Assembly: GCF_018998565.1 (NCBI RefSeq)
Contig: NZ_JAHNZO010000018.1
Coordinates: 62,001 to 126,000, forward strand
Direction of reading: 5' to 3'
From: Paenibacillus oleatilyticus
Lineage (GTDB): Bacteria; Bacillota; Bacilli; Paenibacillales; NBRC-103111
Length of the DNA stretch: 64,000 bases
Below the pieces are notes generated by a model, which ran no database searches, was not told where the DNA came from, and saw only the letters and a list, made by a program, of their open reading frames with translations. Every line of letters starts with the position of its first letter. Within the stretch, counting starts at the first letter, position 1. Both the position numbers and the translations under genes were made by a program. Below are positions 25,819 to 34,495 of this stretch, in pieces.

Positions 25819-26715
25819 ATGAATACGAATGCTGCAAATGAAAACCGCACACCGGTAACGGTTCTCGGCCTGGGTCCGATGGGTCAGGCGTTAGCCGGCG
25901 CGTTCCTGAAGGCAGGCCACCCGACGACCGTCTGGAACCGCTCGGCCGGAAAAGCGGACGCTCTTGTCGCACAAGGAGCAATTCTCGCAAACACGGTGAT
26001 TGACGCCGTCGCCGCCAGCACGCTTGTTATCATCTGCGTGTTGGACTACAACGCCGCGAATGCCATTCTTGCCCCTGCAGGGGAAGCCTTAAAGGGACGG
26101 ACGCTGGTCAACCTCACCGCCGATACCCCCGAGCGGGCCCGCGAAATGGCCGCATGGGCGGCCGCGCGGGGAATCGACTATCTCGACGGCGCGATCATGT
26201 CCCCTACCCCGACCATCGGGCAGCCCTCGGCAGTCACCCTGTACAGCGGCCCGGAAGCCGTATATGAGGTCAATCGACCGGTCTTGGCCAGTCTGGGAGG
26301 CACCGCCGCACATCTGGGTGCGGACCCCGGAAGGGCGGCAGCCTATGACGTGGCGCTGCTCGACATCTTCTGGACGTCCATGAGCGGCTATATGCACGCC
26401 CTTGCCCTGGCCCGGGCGGAGAATATCGCAGCCAAGGACCTTGCGGCGTATGCTCAAGGGATTGTCAGCATCATGCCGGACATTATGGCGGAATTCGCAC
26501 AGCAGGTCGACGACGGCCATTATCCCGGCGATAAGTCCAATATCCAGTCGGCTGCGGCCAGTATGGAGCATATCATTCATGCCGCAGAAGCCCGCGGGAT
26601 CGACGCCAGCGTACTGAGCGCCGCTCATGCCGTCGCTAGGCGGGCCATTGGCGCCGGTCAAGGCACCGACGGATTTTCGCTTCTGACCGAGCTATTCAGC
26701 AAGCCGTCTGCGTAA
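25819..26715 (+). CDS. Imine reductase-like NADPH-dependent oxidoreductase 2
   Basis: This 298-residue paralogue of the preceding gene is nearly identical over the nucleotide-binding site (VTVLGLGPMGQALAGAFLKAG) and more divergent in the C-terminal domain. The DGAIMSPTPTIGQPSA segment corresponds to the catalytic region of imine reductases. A GAGGAGG site precedes the ATG. The two enzymes presumably pair as homo- or heterodimers, since the active site of this family lies at the dimer interface. The tandem copy indicates a recent duplication followed by divergence of substrate specificity. Confidence 0.85.
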   Translation: MNTNAANENRTPVTVLGLGPMGQALAGAFLKAGHPTTVWNRSAGKADALVAQGAILANTVIDAVAASTLVIICVLDYNAANAILAPAGEALKGRTLVNLTADTPERAREMAAWAAARGIDYLDGAIMSPTPTIGQPSAVTLYSGPEAVYEVNRPVLASLGGTAAHLGADPGRAAAYDVALLDIFWTSMSGYMHALALARAENIAAKDLAAYAQGIVSIMPDIMAEFAQQVDDGHYPGDKSNIQSAAASMEHIIHAAEARGIDASVLSAAHAVARRAIGAGQGTDGFSLLTELFSKPSA

Positions 26716-26740
26716 TCGGGCAGAAGCCGGACGACTTCAT

Positions 26741-26775
26741 AAAAACGATCCCGGTCCGTTCCCCGGACCGGGATC
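26741..26775 (-). terminator. Terminator of the merR gene between convergent genes
   Basis: GATCCCGGTCC pairs with GGACCGGGATC (26747-26775). On the minus strand the hairpin is followed by GTTTTTATG. Confidence 0.75.
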
Positions 26776-26800
26776 AATCCATCGCGATAAACCGAGCGGT

Positions 26801-27184
26801 CTAACATCTGCCGCCCGTCGCGACTCCTTTTTCTTTCATTTGACGGATTTGCTTTTCCAACCGCTGCTGAACCGTGGCCAACGCGTTCATTTGCTTGTTA
26901 ATCTCGTTCAGCTTCTCCTCATAGACGGCCAGCATTTCATCGCAATATTCGTCCTCTGCATACTCCGGATAATTGTCCTTGCAGTTCAATACTTGTTCTA
27001 TTTCTTCGGTGCTCAGACCTAAGCGCAAGAAGATTTGGATCGTTTTCACACGATCCACAGCCGACTCGTCGTACTCGCGGTAATCGTTTTCCAGCCGGTG
27101 TGCCGTCAGCAGCTTCTTCTTCTCATAATGCCGGATGGAACGCGGGCTTGCGCCGGTTGCTCTGGATAACTGACTGATTTTCAT
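26801..27184 (-). CDS. MerR-family transcriptional regulator
   Basis: This 127-residue regulator has an N-terminal MerR winged helix (MKISQLSRATGASPRSIRHY, residues 1-20), the IFLRLGLSTEEIEQVLNC segment and a dimerisation coiled coil (about 85-120). The ATG at 27184 has AAAGGAGG eight bases upstream. Three cysteines (NCKD, EYCDE and the terminal GGRC) could bind metal, but the effector may equally be a drug or imine. Its own promoter and those of the imine reductase-like operon and uvrA-like gene all show 20-bp spacers, so it probably controls all three. Confidence 0.92.
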   Translation of the reverse strand: MKISQLSRATGASPRSIRHYEKKKLLTAHRLENDYREYDESAVDRVKTIQIFLRLGLSTEEIEQVLNCKDNYPEYAEDEYCDEMLAVYEEKLNEINKQMNALATVQQRLEKQIRQMKEKGVATGGRC

Positions 27185-27221
27185 GGCAAATGCCTCCTTT
27201 ACCCAAAATACTCCGTTCCTC

Positions 27222-27253
27222 ATTATAAACTATGACATTAGCGTCAAGGTAAA
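27222..27253 (-). promoter_or_regulatory. merR promoter with 20-bp spacer and TGACA dyad
   Basis: On the minus strand TTTACC (27253-27248), a 20-bp spacer and TATAAT (27227-27222). The spacer carries the dyad TGACATTAGCGTCA (27233-27246 on the plus strand). Confidence 0.6.
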
Positions 27254-27277
27254 GAGGCTATTTTTCAAGAACCGCTT

Positions 27278-29815
27278 TTATCCGGTCAGCGCCCGCTTCA
27301 AAAAGACCGCGGTATAAGATCCGTCCGCTTGCGCGACTTGCTCCGGCCGGCCCTGCGCGACAAGATAGCCGCCCGCTTCTCCCCCGTCCGGTCCCAGATC
27401 GACGATCCAATCCGCCTCGCGGATCAGGTCCAGATGATGCTCGATAACGATAACCGTATTACCTGAATCTACCAGTTTGTTCAGCAGGAGGAGAAGCTGA
27501 CGCACATCGGAAGGATGCAGTCCCGTCGTCGGCTCGTCCAGCAGGTACACGGTATGCCCTTTTGTTTTTTTGCTTAATTCCTTGGCCAGCTTGAGACGCT
27601 GAGCTTCTCCTCCGGAAAGCGTAGTCGCCGGTTGGCCCAGTTGCAAATAGCCAAGCCCCACTTCGCACAGCAGCGCCAGCTTTTCCGCCAGCTCGCGATG
27701 CCCGCCGAAGAAGTGCAGGCTTTCCCGGACCGTCATATCCAGAAGCTCGGAGATGTTTTTGCCCTCGTACGTGACGCTCAGGATATCGTCCTTAAACCGC
27801 CTTCCGCCGCAATCCGGACACACGGCCTCCACGTCCAGCAAAAAATGCATATCCAGCAGCAGCACGCCCAGCCCCTGGCATTTCTCGCATCTTCCTCCGG
27901 GCACATTGAACGAAAAATGCTTCGACGACAGCTTTCTCCGCTTGGCTTCCGGCAGCTCGGAGAACAGATTGCGGATCAGTGTAAATACGTCGGTATAGGT
28001 GGCGATGTTGGAGCGCTGGATACGTCCGATGGGCGCTTGATCGACCGTAATCAATCTGTCGATATGCCCGAGCCCGTCGATGCTTCCGCAATCCAAGCCG
28101 CCTTCCGTGCGCCCCTGAAAGTGCTGTCGGCCGGCCGGATCGATCAGGTCGAACAATAACGTCGACTTTCCAGAGCCGGAAACGCCGGTAATGGCAATAA
28201 ACGTGCCTAAAGGAAGCTCGACCGTAATGTTTTTCAAGTTTCGCGCAACCGCGTCCCGGACGGTCAAGAAAGCACCGTTGCCGGACCTTCGCCCGGAGGA
28301 TAGCGGCCGTCCATGATCGCTGCTCAGAAATTGTCCGGTGACCGAGCCAGGATTCGACTTCAGCTCCTCCAACGTTCCGGTACCGACGATCGTCCCTCCT
28401 TGCCGGCCTGCGCCCGGCCCCATATCGATCATATAATCGGCTGCTTCCATCACTTCGACGTCATGCTCGATCACAAGCACGGTATTTCCCAGATCGCGCA
28501 GCTGCTGCAGCACGCCGATGAGCGAAGCGGTATCCTTCGGATGCAGCCCTGCCGTCGGCTCGTCCAGAACGTACAAGACGCCGGTCAGACCCGAGCCTAA
28601 CAGCGAGGCCAGCCGGAGACGCTGCGCTTCCCCGCCAGACAGCGTATTGGCCTGCCGATCAAGTGACAAATACCCCAAGCCGACCTTGGTAACCCGCCTC
28701 ATGCGCTCCGCGATATCGTGGAGGATCGGGTCCAACACGTGCTGTCCCGCTTCGGATATGGCGGGCCGCACCTCTTCCAGCCACCCCATTAAGCGGTGAA
28801 GCGGCCATGACGAAATTTCGGCGATCGATTGCCCGCTGATCGTAACCATGCGGCTCTCGCTTCGCAGGCGCGTGCCTTCGCAAGTAGGACATAGGCGGCG
28901 GGTGAAATACCCCGCCAGCTTCCTCGACTGAGCGGTATCTCCGGTCTGCTCCCGGTGCCGCCGGTCCAAATAAGTCAGCACGCCCTCGAACCGGCCTTTG
29001 CCGACCGATTTGGGCGCCTTGATGCCGGGAAAACGTCCCGCAAACGTCTCGCTTTCCACGCCGTGAAGCAGCAAATCCCGCTGAACCGGACTATAATCCT
29101 TCATAGGCGCGTCCGGATCAAACGCAAACCCGTAATGCTTCGCCGCAGCCTGCAGCACGTCCGAATAATAGTCGATGAACATGCCGTCCCAAAAGGTGAC
29201 GCAGCCCCCGCGAAAGCTCCGTTCTTCATCGAAAACCAAGCCTGTCTCCAGGCTTGTCACGATTCCGAGCCCGGCGCACGCTTCACAGGCGCCTTCCGGC
29301 TTGTTGAAGGAGAAGTGGGCCATCTTCAGCTTAGGAACCGCGCCCCGGCATTGGGGACAGCGGTCCGTTTCCGAGCTATAGCTCTCCTCCAGAAGCTTCG
29401 CCCCGGGGACCGCTCCTTCCCCGACCGGTTCGAACGAGGGCCTTATCGTGGCGCCGCACGACGGACATGGCCGCTCCCCGAGCCGGGCGTACAAAACCCG
29501 CAAATACGTATAAATCTCCGTTACCGTTCCCAGCGTAGACCTTGGGTTCCGGTTGGCGATCTGCTGGCCGACCCCAATCGACGGGGAAAGCCCGGTGATC
29601 GATTCCACCTTCGGCTTGTCGATCGCATCCGTGACCATGCCCATCGATTCCATATACTGCCTCTGGCATTCCTTCTGCAAAATGTCCATCGCCAGCGTCG
29701 ATTTTCCGGAACCGGACAATCCGGTCAAGACGACGAGCTTATTCTTCGGAATGCTCAGCGAGACATGCTTCAGATTGTTTTCATAGGCGCCTTGGATGAC
29801 AATAGCTCCTTCCAT
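27278..29815 (-). CDS. UvrA-like ABC protein (excinuclease subunit A paralogue)
   Basis: This 845-residue protein has two UvrA-type ABC modules: Walker A GLSGSGKSTLAMDIL with LSGGEAQRLRLA and LYVLDEPTAGLHP, then GVSGSGKSTLLFDL with LSGGEAQRLKLAKE and VYLLDEPTTGLHP. Zinc-binding cysteine clusters (CPSCGA..CPQCRG and CEKCQGLG..CPDCGG) are present. It is about 100 residues shorter than housekeeping UvrA, as in the UvrA2/drug-resistance class that lacks the UvrB-binding domain. The ATG at 29815 follows GAGGAGG. It may recognise bulky DNA adducts of a drug. Its MerR-type promoter ties it to the neighbouring regulator. Confidence 0.93.
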   Translation of the reverse strand: MEGAIVIQGAYENNLKHVSLSIPKNKLVVLTGLSGSGKSTLAMDILQKECQRQYMESMGMVTDAIDKPKVESITGLSPSIGVGQQIANRNPRSTLGTVTEIYTYLRVLYARLGERPCPSCGATIRPSFEPVGEGAVPGAKLLEESYSSETDRCPQCRGAVPKLKMAHFSFNKPEGACEACAGLGIVTSLETGLVFDEERSFRGGCVTFWDGMFIDYYSDVLQAAAKHYGFAFDPDAPMKDYSPVQRDLLLHGVESETFAGRFPGIKAPKSVGKGRFEGVLTYLDRRHREQTGDTAQSRKLAGYFTRRLCPTCEGTRLRSESRMVTISGQSIAEISSWPLHRLMGWLEEVRPAISEAGQHVLDPILHDIAERMRRVTKVGLGYLSLDRQANTLSGGEAQRLRLASLLGSGLTGVLYVLDEPTAGLHPKDTASLIGVLQQLRDLGNTVLVIEHDVEVMEAADYMIDMGPGAGRQGGTIVGTGTLEELKSNPGSVTGQFLSSDHGRPLSSGRRSGNGAFLTVRDAVARNLKNITVELPLGTFIAITGVSGSGKSTLLFDLIDPAGRQHFQGRTEGGLDCGSIDGLGHIDRLITVDQAPIGRIQRSNIATYTDVFTLIRNLFSELPEAKRRKLSSKHFSFNVPGGRCEKCQGLGVLLLDMHFLLDVEAVCPDCGGRRFKDDILSVTYEGKNISELLDMTVRESLHFFGGHRELAEKLALLCEVGLGYLQLGQPATTLSGGEAQRLKLAKELSKKTKGHTVYLLDEPTTGLHPSDVRQLLLLLNKLVDSGNTVIVIEHHLDLIREADWIVDLGPDGGEAGGYLVAQGRPEQVAQADGSYTAVFLKRALTG

Positions 29816-29867
29816 CGTGTATCCTCCTCGTTTCCATCTGTCTTGGGTACCGTATCTTCCTAGATCA

Positions 29868-29899
29868 AGTATACGTGCCGCACATGACATCTATTGTCA
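29868..29899 (-). promoter_or_regulatory. MerR-type promoter of the uvrA-like gene
   Basis: On the minus strand TGACAA (29899-29894), a 20-bp spacer and TATACT (29873-29868). The dyad TGACA-TCTAT-TGTCA (29885-29899) overlaps the -35 and spacer, as at the imine reductase-like promoter. Confidence 0.55.
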
Positions 29900-30144
29900 T
29901 ATTAGACCAAGGCTGTACCTGAAGGCTCAACGGGAAAATCATGAAACGGAGGATACTGCGATCGAAAGGGGGGGATCGTGGAATGAGGCAACGCGAAGGG
30001 ACATGGACGAGGCTTAAAGAATTTGGGGCGAGTATCTCAATAAAGCGGGCCGGACGCCCGGATTGCAGGACCGGAGCTTGACGCGCAGCCTGCGCCGAAA
30101 CGCGGACTGCACGCCTGCCACTCCGTTCCGCCGCCGAAGCCGGG

Positions 30145-30306
30145 CTATTCCTGCTCTAGGACGCCGGCCGTTTCCTGCGATGCCATTTGCTTCTGCGCGG
30201 AGGCAACCGGATTCCGGTTGTGCTCGAATTCGTTCATTTCGCTAAATGACTCCGTGCTGCTTTCTTGCGTCTGCTTTTCTTCCTTGGGGGCATTGTATTC
30301 TGCCAT
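30145..30306 (-). CDS. Small acidic hydrophilic protein, 53 residues
   Basis: The frame from ATG 30306 to TAG 30145 has GCGAGGGA six to eight bases upstream. The product opens MAEYNAPKEEKQTQESSTES, is rich in Glu, Gln and Ser, has no hydrophobic core and is probably disordered. It lies between the asnB stop and the uvrA-like promoter on the minus strand, 87 bp after asnB. It matches no family I know; codon usage and start context look genuine. Confidence 0.5.
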   Translation of the reverse strand: MAEYNAPKEEKQTQESSTESFSEMNEFEHNRNPVASAQKQMASQETAGVLEQE

Positions 30307-30393
30307 CGGATTCCCTCGCTTGTCGGTCGTTTTGTTTTCGACATGTATAGAATATCCAGTGCGGACGGAATACTATGCACAGACTCCCTCACT

Positions 30394-32226
30394 TCACGCC
30401 CCAAGCTCCAGCTTGACACCATATTCCTTGAGCCAGCAATTCACCTGCACCAGGTAATCAAGAATCGCGCGGGCATCGGTTCCGCTCTCTGCGGTGCTCT
30501 TGCCTTCCGCAATAAGCCTCACCTTCGCGACATCGATCAGCGCATGAATCGGAGCGTTCGGGTCGTCCAGAATGTCAAGCATCCATCGGCTGATCAGGTC
30601 GAGGTAAGCTTTGTCCTTCGTGCTTGGGTAAGCGCTCTTGCGGCGGTTTCGGACATCATCCGGAAGAACGCCTTCGAAGGCACGGCGCAAAATCCCTTTT
30701 TCGATATGATCGATGCTTTTCAGCTCGAACGGCACGTTCCACAAATATTCCACGAGCCGGTAATCGCAGAACGGCACGCGCACTTCGAAGCCCGTCATCA
30801 TGCTGGCCCGGTCTTTCCGGTCCAACATATAAGGCAGGAACCGCATGATGAACAGGTACGACATCTGCCGCTGCTTCCGCTCAAGCTCCGCTTCCCCTTC
30901 GAGGAACGGAATCTCGCCGACAGCCTCTTGAAAACGCCGCTTGCGATACGCTTCGAGCTGAAGCATATCCCGAATCTCCGTTTTCAGGATGCCGGAGGTA
31001 TAGCCGAAATTGATCAGCCACGGAAAGATCTCGGCATTCAAAAACTGCTCTTGATAAAACCACGGATACCCGGAAAACACCTCGTCGGCGGACTCGCCGG
31101 ACAGCGCTACCGTCGCATCCTTCTTCATTTCCGTAAACAGCAAATAAAGCGACGTTTCGATCTCGCCGACGCTCGGAAGGTCACGGGCCCGCATCGGCTC
31201 AAGCAGATGCTCGATCAGCTTCTCCGGCCCAAAGACGACGGAATGATGCTCCGTGCCGACATGCTCGGATACCCGCCTGACCCAAGGCTCGTCTTTGTCG
31301 CGCCGCATAAAATCCTCTTCGAAGTCGCGGTCGTTGTTTGCAAAATCGATGGAATACGTGTGGAGCTTCTTCCCTTGTTCACGGAAATTTTGGCCCGCCA
31401 GCGCCGTCAATCCGCTGGAGTCGAGCCCGCCGGACAGCATGCAGACGACCGGCTTATCCGCGATGAGCTGCCGCTTCACCGTATCTTCGAGAAGCGAGCG
31501 GATCGTCCGGACCGTGGTCTCGGTGTCATCCGTATGCTTGCGGCTTACCAGCTTCCAGTAGCGGATATTGCGGCTGCCTTCCGCCGTAAACGTCACGTAA
31601 TGGCCTCCTTTGACCTCCTCGACGTCCTTGAACACCCCTTGCCCGGGAGTTCGCATCGCCCCCATGCCGAAAAGGTCCGCCAGCCCTTCACGGTCGACGA
31701 CGGGTTCTACCAACGGATGGGCCAGCAGCACCTTGATTTCCGACCCGAAAATGATGGCGCTTCCTCTTCTGGCAAAAAACAGCGGTTTTACTCCAAGGTG
31801 GTCCCGGCCGAGCATCAACTGTCCACGCTGCTCATCCCAGATACCAAACGCATAGATGCCGTTAAAATGCCTAACGCAATCCTCCTTCCACTCGACATAC
31901 GAATGCAGAAGCACCTCCGTATCGGAATTCGTTTCAAACCGGTGGCCTTTTCCTTCCAGTTCCCTTCTCAGCTCCCGGTAATTGTAGAGCTCGCCGTTGT
32001 AAGTCAAGGCAATGGTCTGCTCGCCGTCCCGATAAAGCATCGGCTGCTTCCCGCCTTCGGGATCGATGACGATCAGGCGACGGTGCCCGAAAGCAGCCCG
32101 CTTCGAATACCAGAAACCTTCGGCATCCGGCCCGCGATGCGCAATGGACCTCGTCATCTCCGTTAATACCGCCCGTTCTTCGGAAAGGTCTTGGGACCAA
32201 TCCACCCATCCTGCAATTCCGCACAT
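30394..32226 (-). CDS. asnB: Glutamine-hydrolysing asparagine synthetase
   Basis: This 610-residue enzyme makes asparagine from aspartate, ATP and glutamine. The N-terminal class II glutaminase starts MCGIAGW with the Cys2 nucleophile, followed by RGPDAEG, YNGELYNY and DTEVLLH. The synthetase domain has the SGGLDSS PP-loop and SGESADEVFSGYPWFY. The length is normal for Bacillus AsnB/AsnO. It is divergent from a TetR gene, and two inverted repeats lie in its upstream region, so its expression is probably repressible. Besides primary metabolism, such enzymes in Bacillus can amidate cell-wall diaminopimelate; the sequence does not separate these roles. Confidence 0.93.
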   Translation of the reverse strand: MCGIAGWVDWSQDLSEERAVLTEMTRSIAHRGPDAEGFWYSKRAAFGHRRLIVIDPEGGKQPMLYRDGEQTIALTYNGELYNYRELRRELEGKGHRFETNSDTEVLLHSYVEWKEDCVRHFNGIYAFGIWDEQRGQLMLGRDHLGVKPLFFARRGSAIIFGSEIKVLLAHPLVEPVVDREGLADLFGMGAMRTPGQGVFKDVEEVKGGHYVTFTAEGSRNIRYWKLVSRKHTDDTETTVRTIRSLLEDTVKRQLIADKPVVCMLSGGLDSSGLTALAGQNFREQGKKLHTYSIDFANNDRDFEEDFMRRDKDEPWVRRVSEHVGTEHHSVVFGPEKLIEHLLEPMRARDLPSVGEIETSLYLLFTEMKKDATVALSGESADEVFSGYPWFYQEQFLNAEIFPWLINFGYTSGILKTEIRDMLQLEAYRKRRFQEAVGEIPFLEGEAELERKQRQMSYLFIMRFLPYMLDRKDRASMMTGFEVRVPFCDYRLVEYLWNVPFELKSIDHIEKGILRRAFEGVLPDDVRNRRKSAYPSTKDKAYLDLISRWMLDILDDPNAPIHALIDVAKVRLIAEGKSTAESGTDARAILDYLVQVNCWLKEYGVKLELGA

Positions 32227-32302
32227 AATGTTCTACCTTCCTTCCTCATCGTTTAGTTTGCTGCGCCTTTCGGCTCTATTGTTGACATCACACCGCCTTA
32301 AA

Positions 32303-32436
32303 TTCGACCAAATGCATAAAACGGTCGAAATTTGAGTGAAAAAATCGACCAAATTTATCCATTGGTCATAATTCAATAATAGGACATTCCAACGATTTTG
32401 GCAAATATTGACTATTTAACTAGGTTAATGAATAAT
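32303..32436. promoter_or_regulatory. asnB/tetR intergenic operators and tetR promoter
   Basis: Two inverted repeats, TTCGACC-N13-GGTCGAA (32303-32329) and GACCAA-N9-TTGGTC (32347-32367), share a GACC(A) half-site and lie in the asnB upstream region. TTGACT (32408-32413), 17 bp and AATAAT (32431-32436) make a plausible rightward promoter for the TetR gene. Confidence 0.6.
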
Positions 32437-32463
32437 AGATAGCAGATTATATATTATGGGGGC

Positions 32464-33045
32464 ATGGGCGGGTCAATGAAACAACCGGATAAAAAACAAA
32501 AAATTATCGAAGCGGCAACCGAGCTGTTCCTGGGTTTGGGGGTCCGGCGGACAACGTTGAGCAAGATTGCGGAGAAGGCGGGGATCGGCAAAGGAACGAT
32601 CTATTACTATTACGAGGATAAGACCCAAATTCTGATGGATTGCTACATAAGGCATGTCAACCAGATGCGGTCGAAGGCTTTCGCCGAGCTTCAACAAGAA
32701 AGCGATGTTTTGGTGCGTCTACGAAGCATTCTTGGCTATTTAAGCGCAGAGGTGCATCAGGACCCTTTCGTTTCCACCTTGTTCGAGGAATACAAAGAAT
32801 TCCGGCTCGCGGAGATTGAAAAATGCTTCGTCCAATCCGAAGAAGCCGCCGTTCAATTGATCGGCAGCTTGATCCGGGAAGGGCAGCAGCAAGGGCACTA
32901 TGCCCAGGTGCCGCTGCCGCTTACCGCGTTTATGTTGGTCAAAATGATTTTTTCCTACGAGCTCGATTATCCGAAGACGGAACAAAGCGATCAGGACTTG
33001 AAGCAGCTGCTTCGGCATATGCTGCGCAAACGCTCCGATGATTGA
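32464..33045 (+). CDS. TetR-family transcriptional regulator
   Basis: This protein of about 193 residues has the TetR helix-turn-helix at residues about 10-55 (KIIEAATELFLGLGVRRTTLS, GIGKGTIYYYYEDKTQIL, a strong match) and a helical C-terminal ligand domain. The start may be the ATG at 32464 or at 32476; both have G-rich but imperfect ribosome-binding sites. It is divergent from asnB with GACC-based inverted repeats between them, so it most likely represses asnB and possibly itself. A GCGGCAGC/GCTGCCGC hairpin follows the stop codon. Confidence 0.9.
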   Translation: MGGSMKQPDKKQKIIEAATELFLGLGVRRTTLSKIAEKAGIGKGTIYYYYEDKTQILMDCYIRHVNQMRSKAFAELQQESDVLVRLRSILGYLSAEVHQDPFVSTLFEEYKEFRLAEIEKCFVQSEEAAVQLIGSLIREGQQQGHYAQVPLPLTAFMLVKMIFSYELDYPKTEQSDQDLKQLLRHMLRKRSDD

Positions 33046-33050
33046 ACCGA

Positions 33051-33080
33051 AGCGGCAGCCTCATATTTTGAAGCTGCCGC
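33051..33080. terminator. GC-rich hairpin between convergent genes
   Basis: GCGGCAGC and GCTGCCGC form a perfect 8-bp stem between the TetR gene and the permease stop. Neither side has a T-run, so it is at best a weak terminator. Confidence 0.4.
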
Positions 33081-33108
33081 CCGGCCGAAAACGTCGGCTG
33101 CACGAGTT

Positions 33109-34461
33109 CTAATCCAGTACGGTGCTTTCCCCCGCGGGAGCATCCGCTGGCTTTACGCGAACCAGATAATAAAGCACGGCTACTGCGAAAATGACGACAA
33201 CGACGCCCCAGAGCGGAACATTCATGCCGAACAGCGGAAGCGAGGTCGTCATGAGGCTGTAGCGGATCACGCAATAGAGGAACACCAGCCCCAGAAGCAG
33301 CGCAATCGCCGGAACAACGGGAAAGGCCACTTTAAAGGGCCGCTCCATATTCGGTTCCTTCACGCGCAGAATGAACAAGGAAATCATGCTGAGAACGTAC
33401 ATAACGACGGCTCCGAATACCGCAAGCAGGATCAACGCGTTGGCAAAATCGGCGGAGCCGGCGCAAATGACGCCGATCGCACCCGGGACGATGAGCCCCC
33501 ATACCGGTACGCTTTTGGAATTGAGTTTAGCCAGAAACTGCGGGAAGTAGCCGGCGCGGGCCAGCGCGTACGTCTGCCGGGAATAGCCGATAATAATGCC
33601 GTGCAGGCTGGCAATCAGGCCGAACAATCCGATAATTGCCACGCTCATGGCAAGCCAGCTGCCTTCGCCGTAAACGCTTCCAAGCGCCTGAGGAAGCGGG
33701 TAATCTGCCGGTTTTCCGATGCCTCCTCCAAGACCGGCCGTCACGAACAGCGTCAACAGCGTTGCTACGGTCAGTGTTAAAATGCCGGAGATAAAGCCGC
33801 GCGGAATGTCCCGCTTCGGATTCTTGACTTCTTCAGCCGCCATCGCGCCGCCTTCGATCGCGAGGAAGAACCAGATTGCAAACGGGATGGCCGCCATGAC
33901 GCCGCCGCTTCCCCCGATAAACGAATTTGCGTTCACCAAATTCTCCATCTTCACATGCGGCAGCCCCGCTGCGTAAAAAATCGCAAGCCCGATCAACGCG
34001 GCGATCGTTGCGCCAAGCTCGATCAGCGCGGCGCCTTTCATGCCCACCAAGTTGATCAGAATAAAAAATACGAACACGCCGATGGTCACGTAGACCGGCT
34101 CAACCGCAGGAATCAGGAAATGCACGTACGCCCCCGTCGAAACCGCAATGGCCGGCGGCGCAAACACAAACTCCAACAGACACGCGATCCCGGCAATAAA
34201 GCCGCCGAACGGCCCCATCGCCCTTGCCGCGTAAGCCGAAGGCCCGCCGGCATTAGGAATGGACGTGGACAGCTCGGAGTAGCTGAATATAAAACAGGTA
34301 AAAAATACGATGACGAGCAGCGAAGCGATCGCAAGGCCCATAATTCCGCCCTGCTCAAACCCGTAGTTCCACCCGAAATATTGACCGGAGATGACCATCC
34401 CGACCGCAATTGCCCAAAGATGAATCGGCTTTAACGTCTTTTTCAATTCATGATTTTCCAT
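33109..34461 (-). CDS. Ethanolamine permease-type APC transporter
   Basis: This 450-residue amino acid-polyamine-organocation transporter has 12 predicted helices. The opening LKPIHLWAIAVGMVISGQYFGWNYG, followed by ELSTSIPNAGGPSAYA and LLEFVFAPPAIAVSTGAYVHF, is characteristic of ethanolamine permeases (Eat/EutP type) rather than general amino acid permeases. It would import ethanolamine or a related small amine with protons. The gene is 34 bp downstream of a lipoprotein phosphatase of the phosphorylcholine phosphatase type, so the pair may release and take up ethanolamine or choline head groups. No eut operon genes are seen here. Confidence 0.85.
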   Translation of the reverse strand: MENHELKKTLKPIHLWAIAVGMVISGQYFGWNYGFEQGGIMGLAIASLLVIVFFTCFIFSYSELSTSIPNAGGPSAYAARAMGPFGGFIAGIACLLEFVFAPPAIAVSTGAYVHFLIPAVEPVYVTIGVFVFFILINLVGMKGAALIELGATIAALIGLAIFYAAGLPHVKMENLVNANSFIGGSGGVMAAIPFAIWFFLAIEGGAMAAEEVKNPKRDIPRGFISGILTLTVATLLTLFVTAGLGGGIGKPADYPLPQALGSVYGEGSWLAMSVAIIGLFGLIASLHGIIIGYSRQTYALARAGYFPQFLAKLNSKSVPVWGLIVPGAIGVICAGSADFANALILLAVFGAVVMYVLSMISLFILRVKEPNMERPFKVAFPVVPAIALLLGLVFLYCVIRYSLMTTSLPLFGMNVPLWGVVVVIFAVAVLYYLVRVKPADAPAGESTVLD

Positions 34462-34495
34462 ACGTCAGTTCTCTCCTTCATGTGGGCTATGAGGA

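Noticed and set aside
30265-32166. A 633-codon open frame on the plus strand opposite asnB
   Set aside because: It mirrors asnB codon by codon, has no ribosome-binding site and its translation matches no protein pattern; it is an antisense by-product of GC-rich codon usage.
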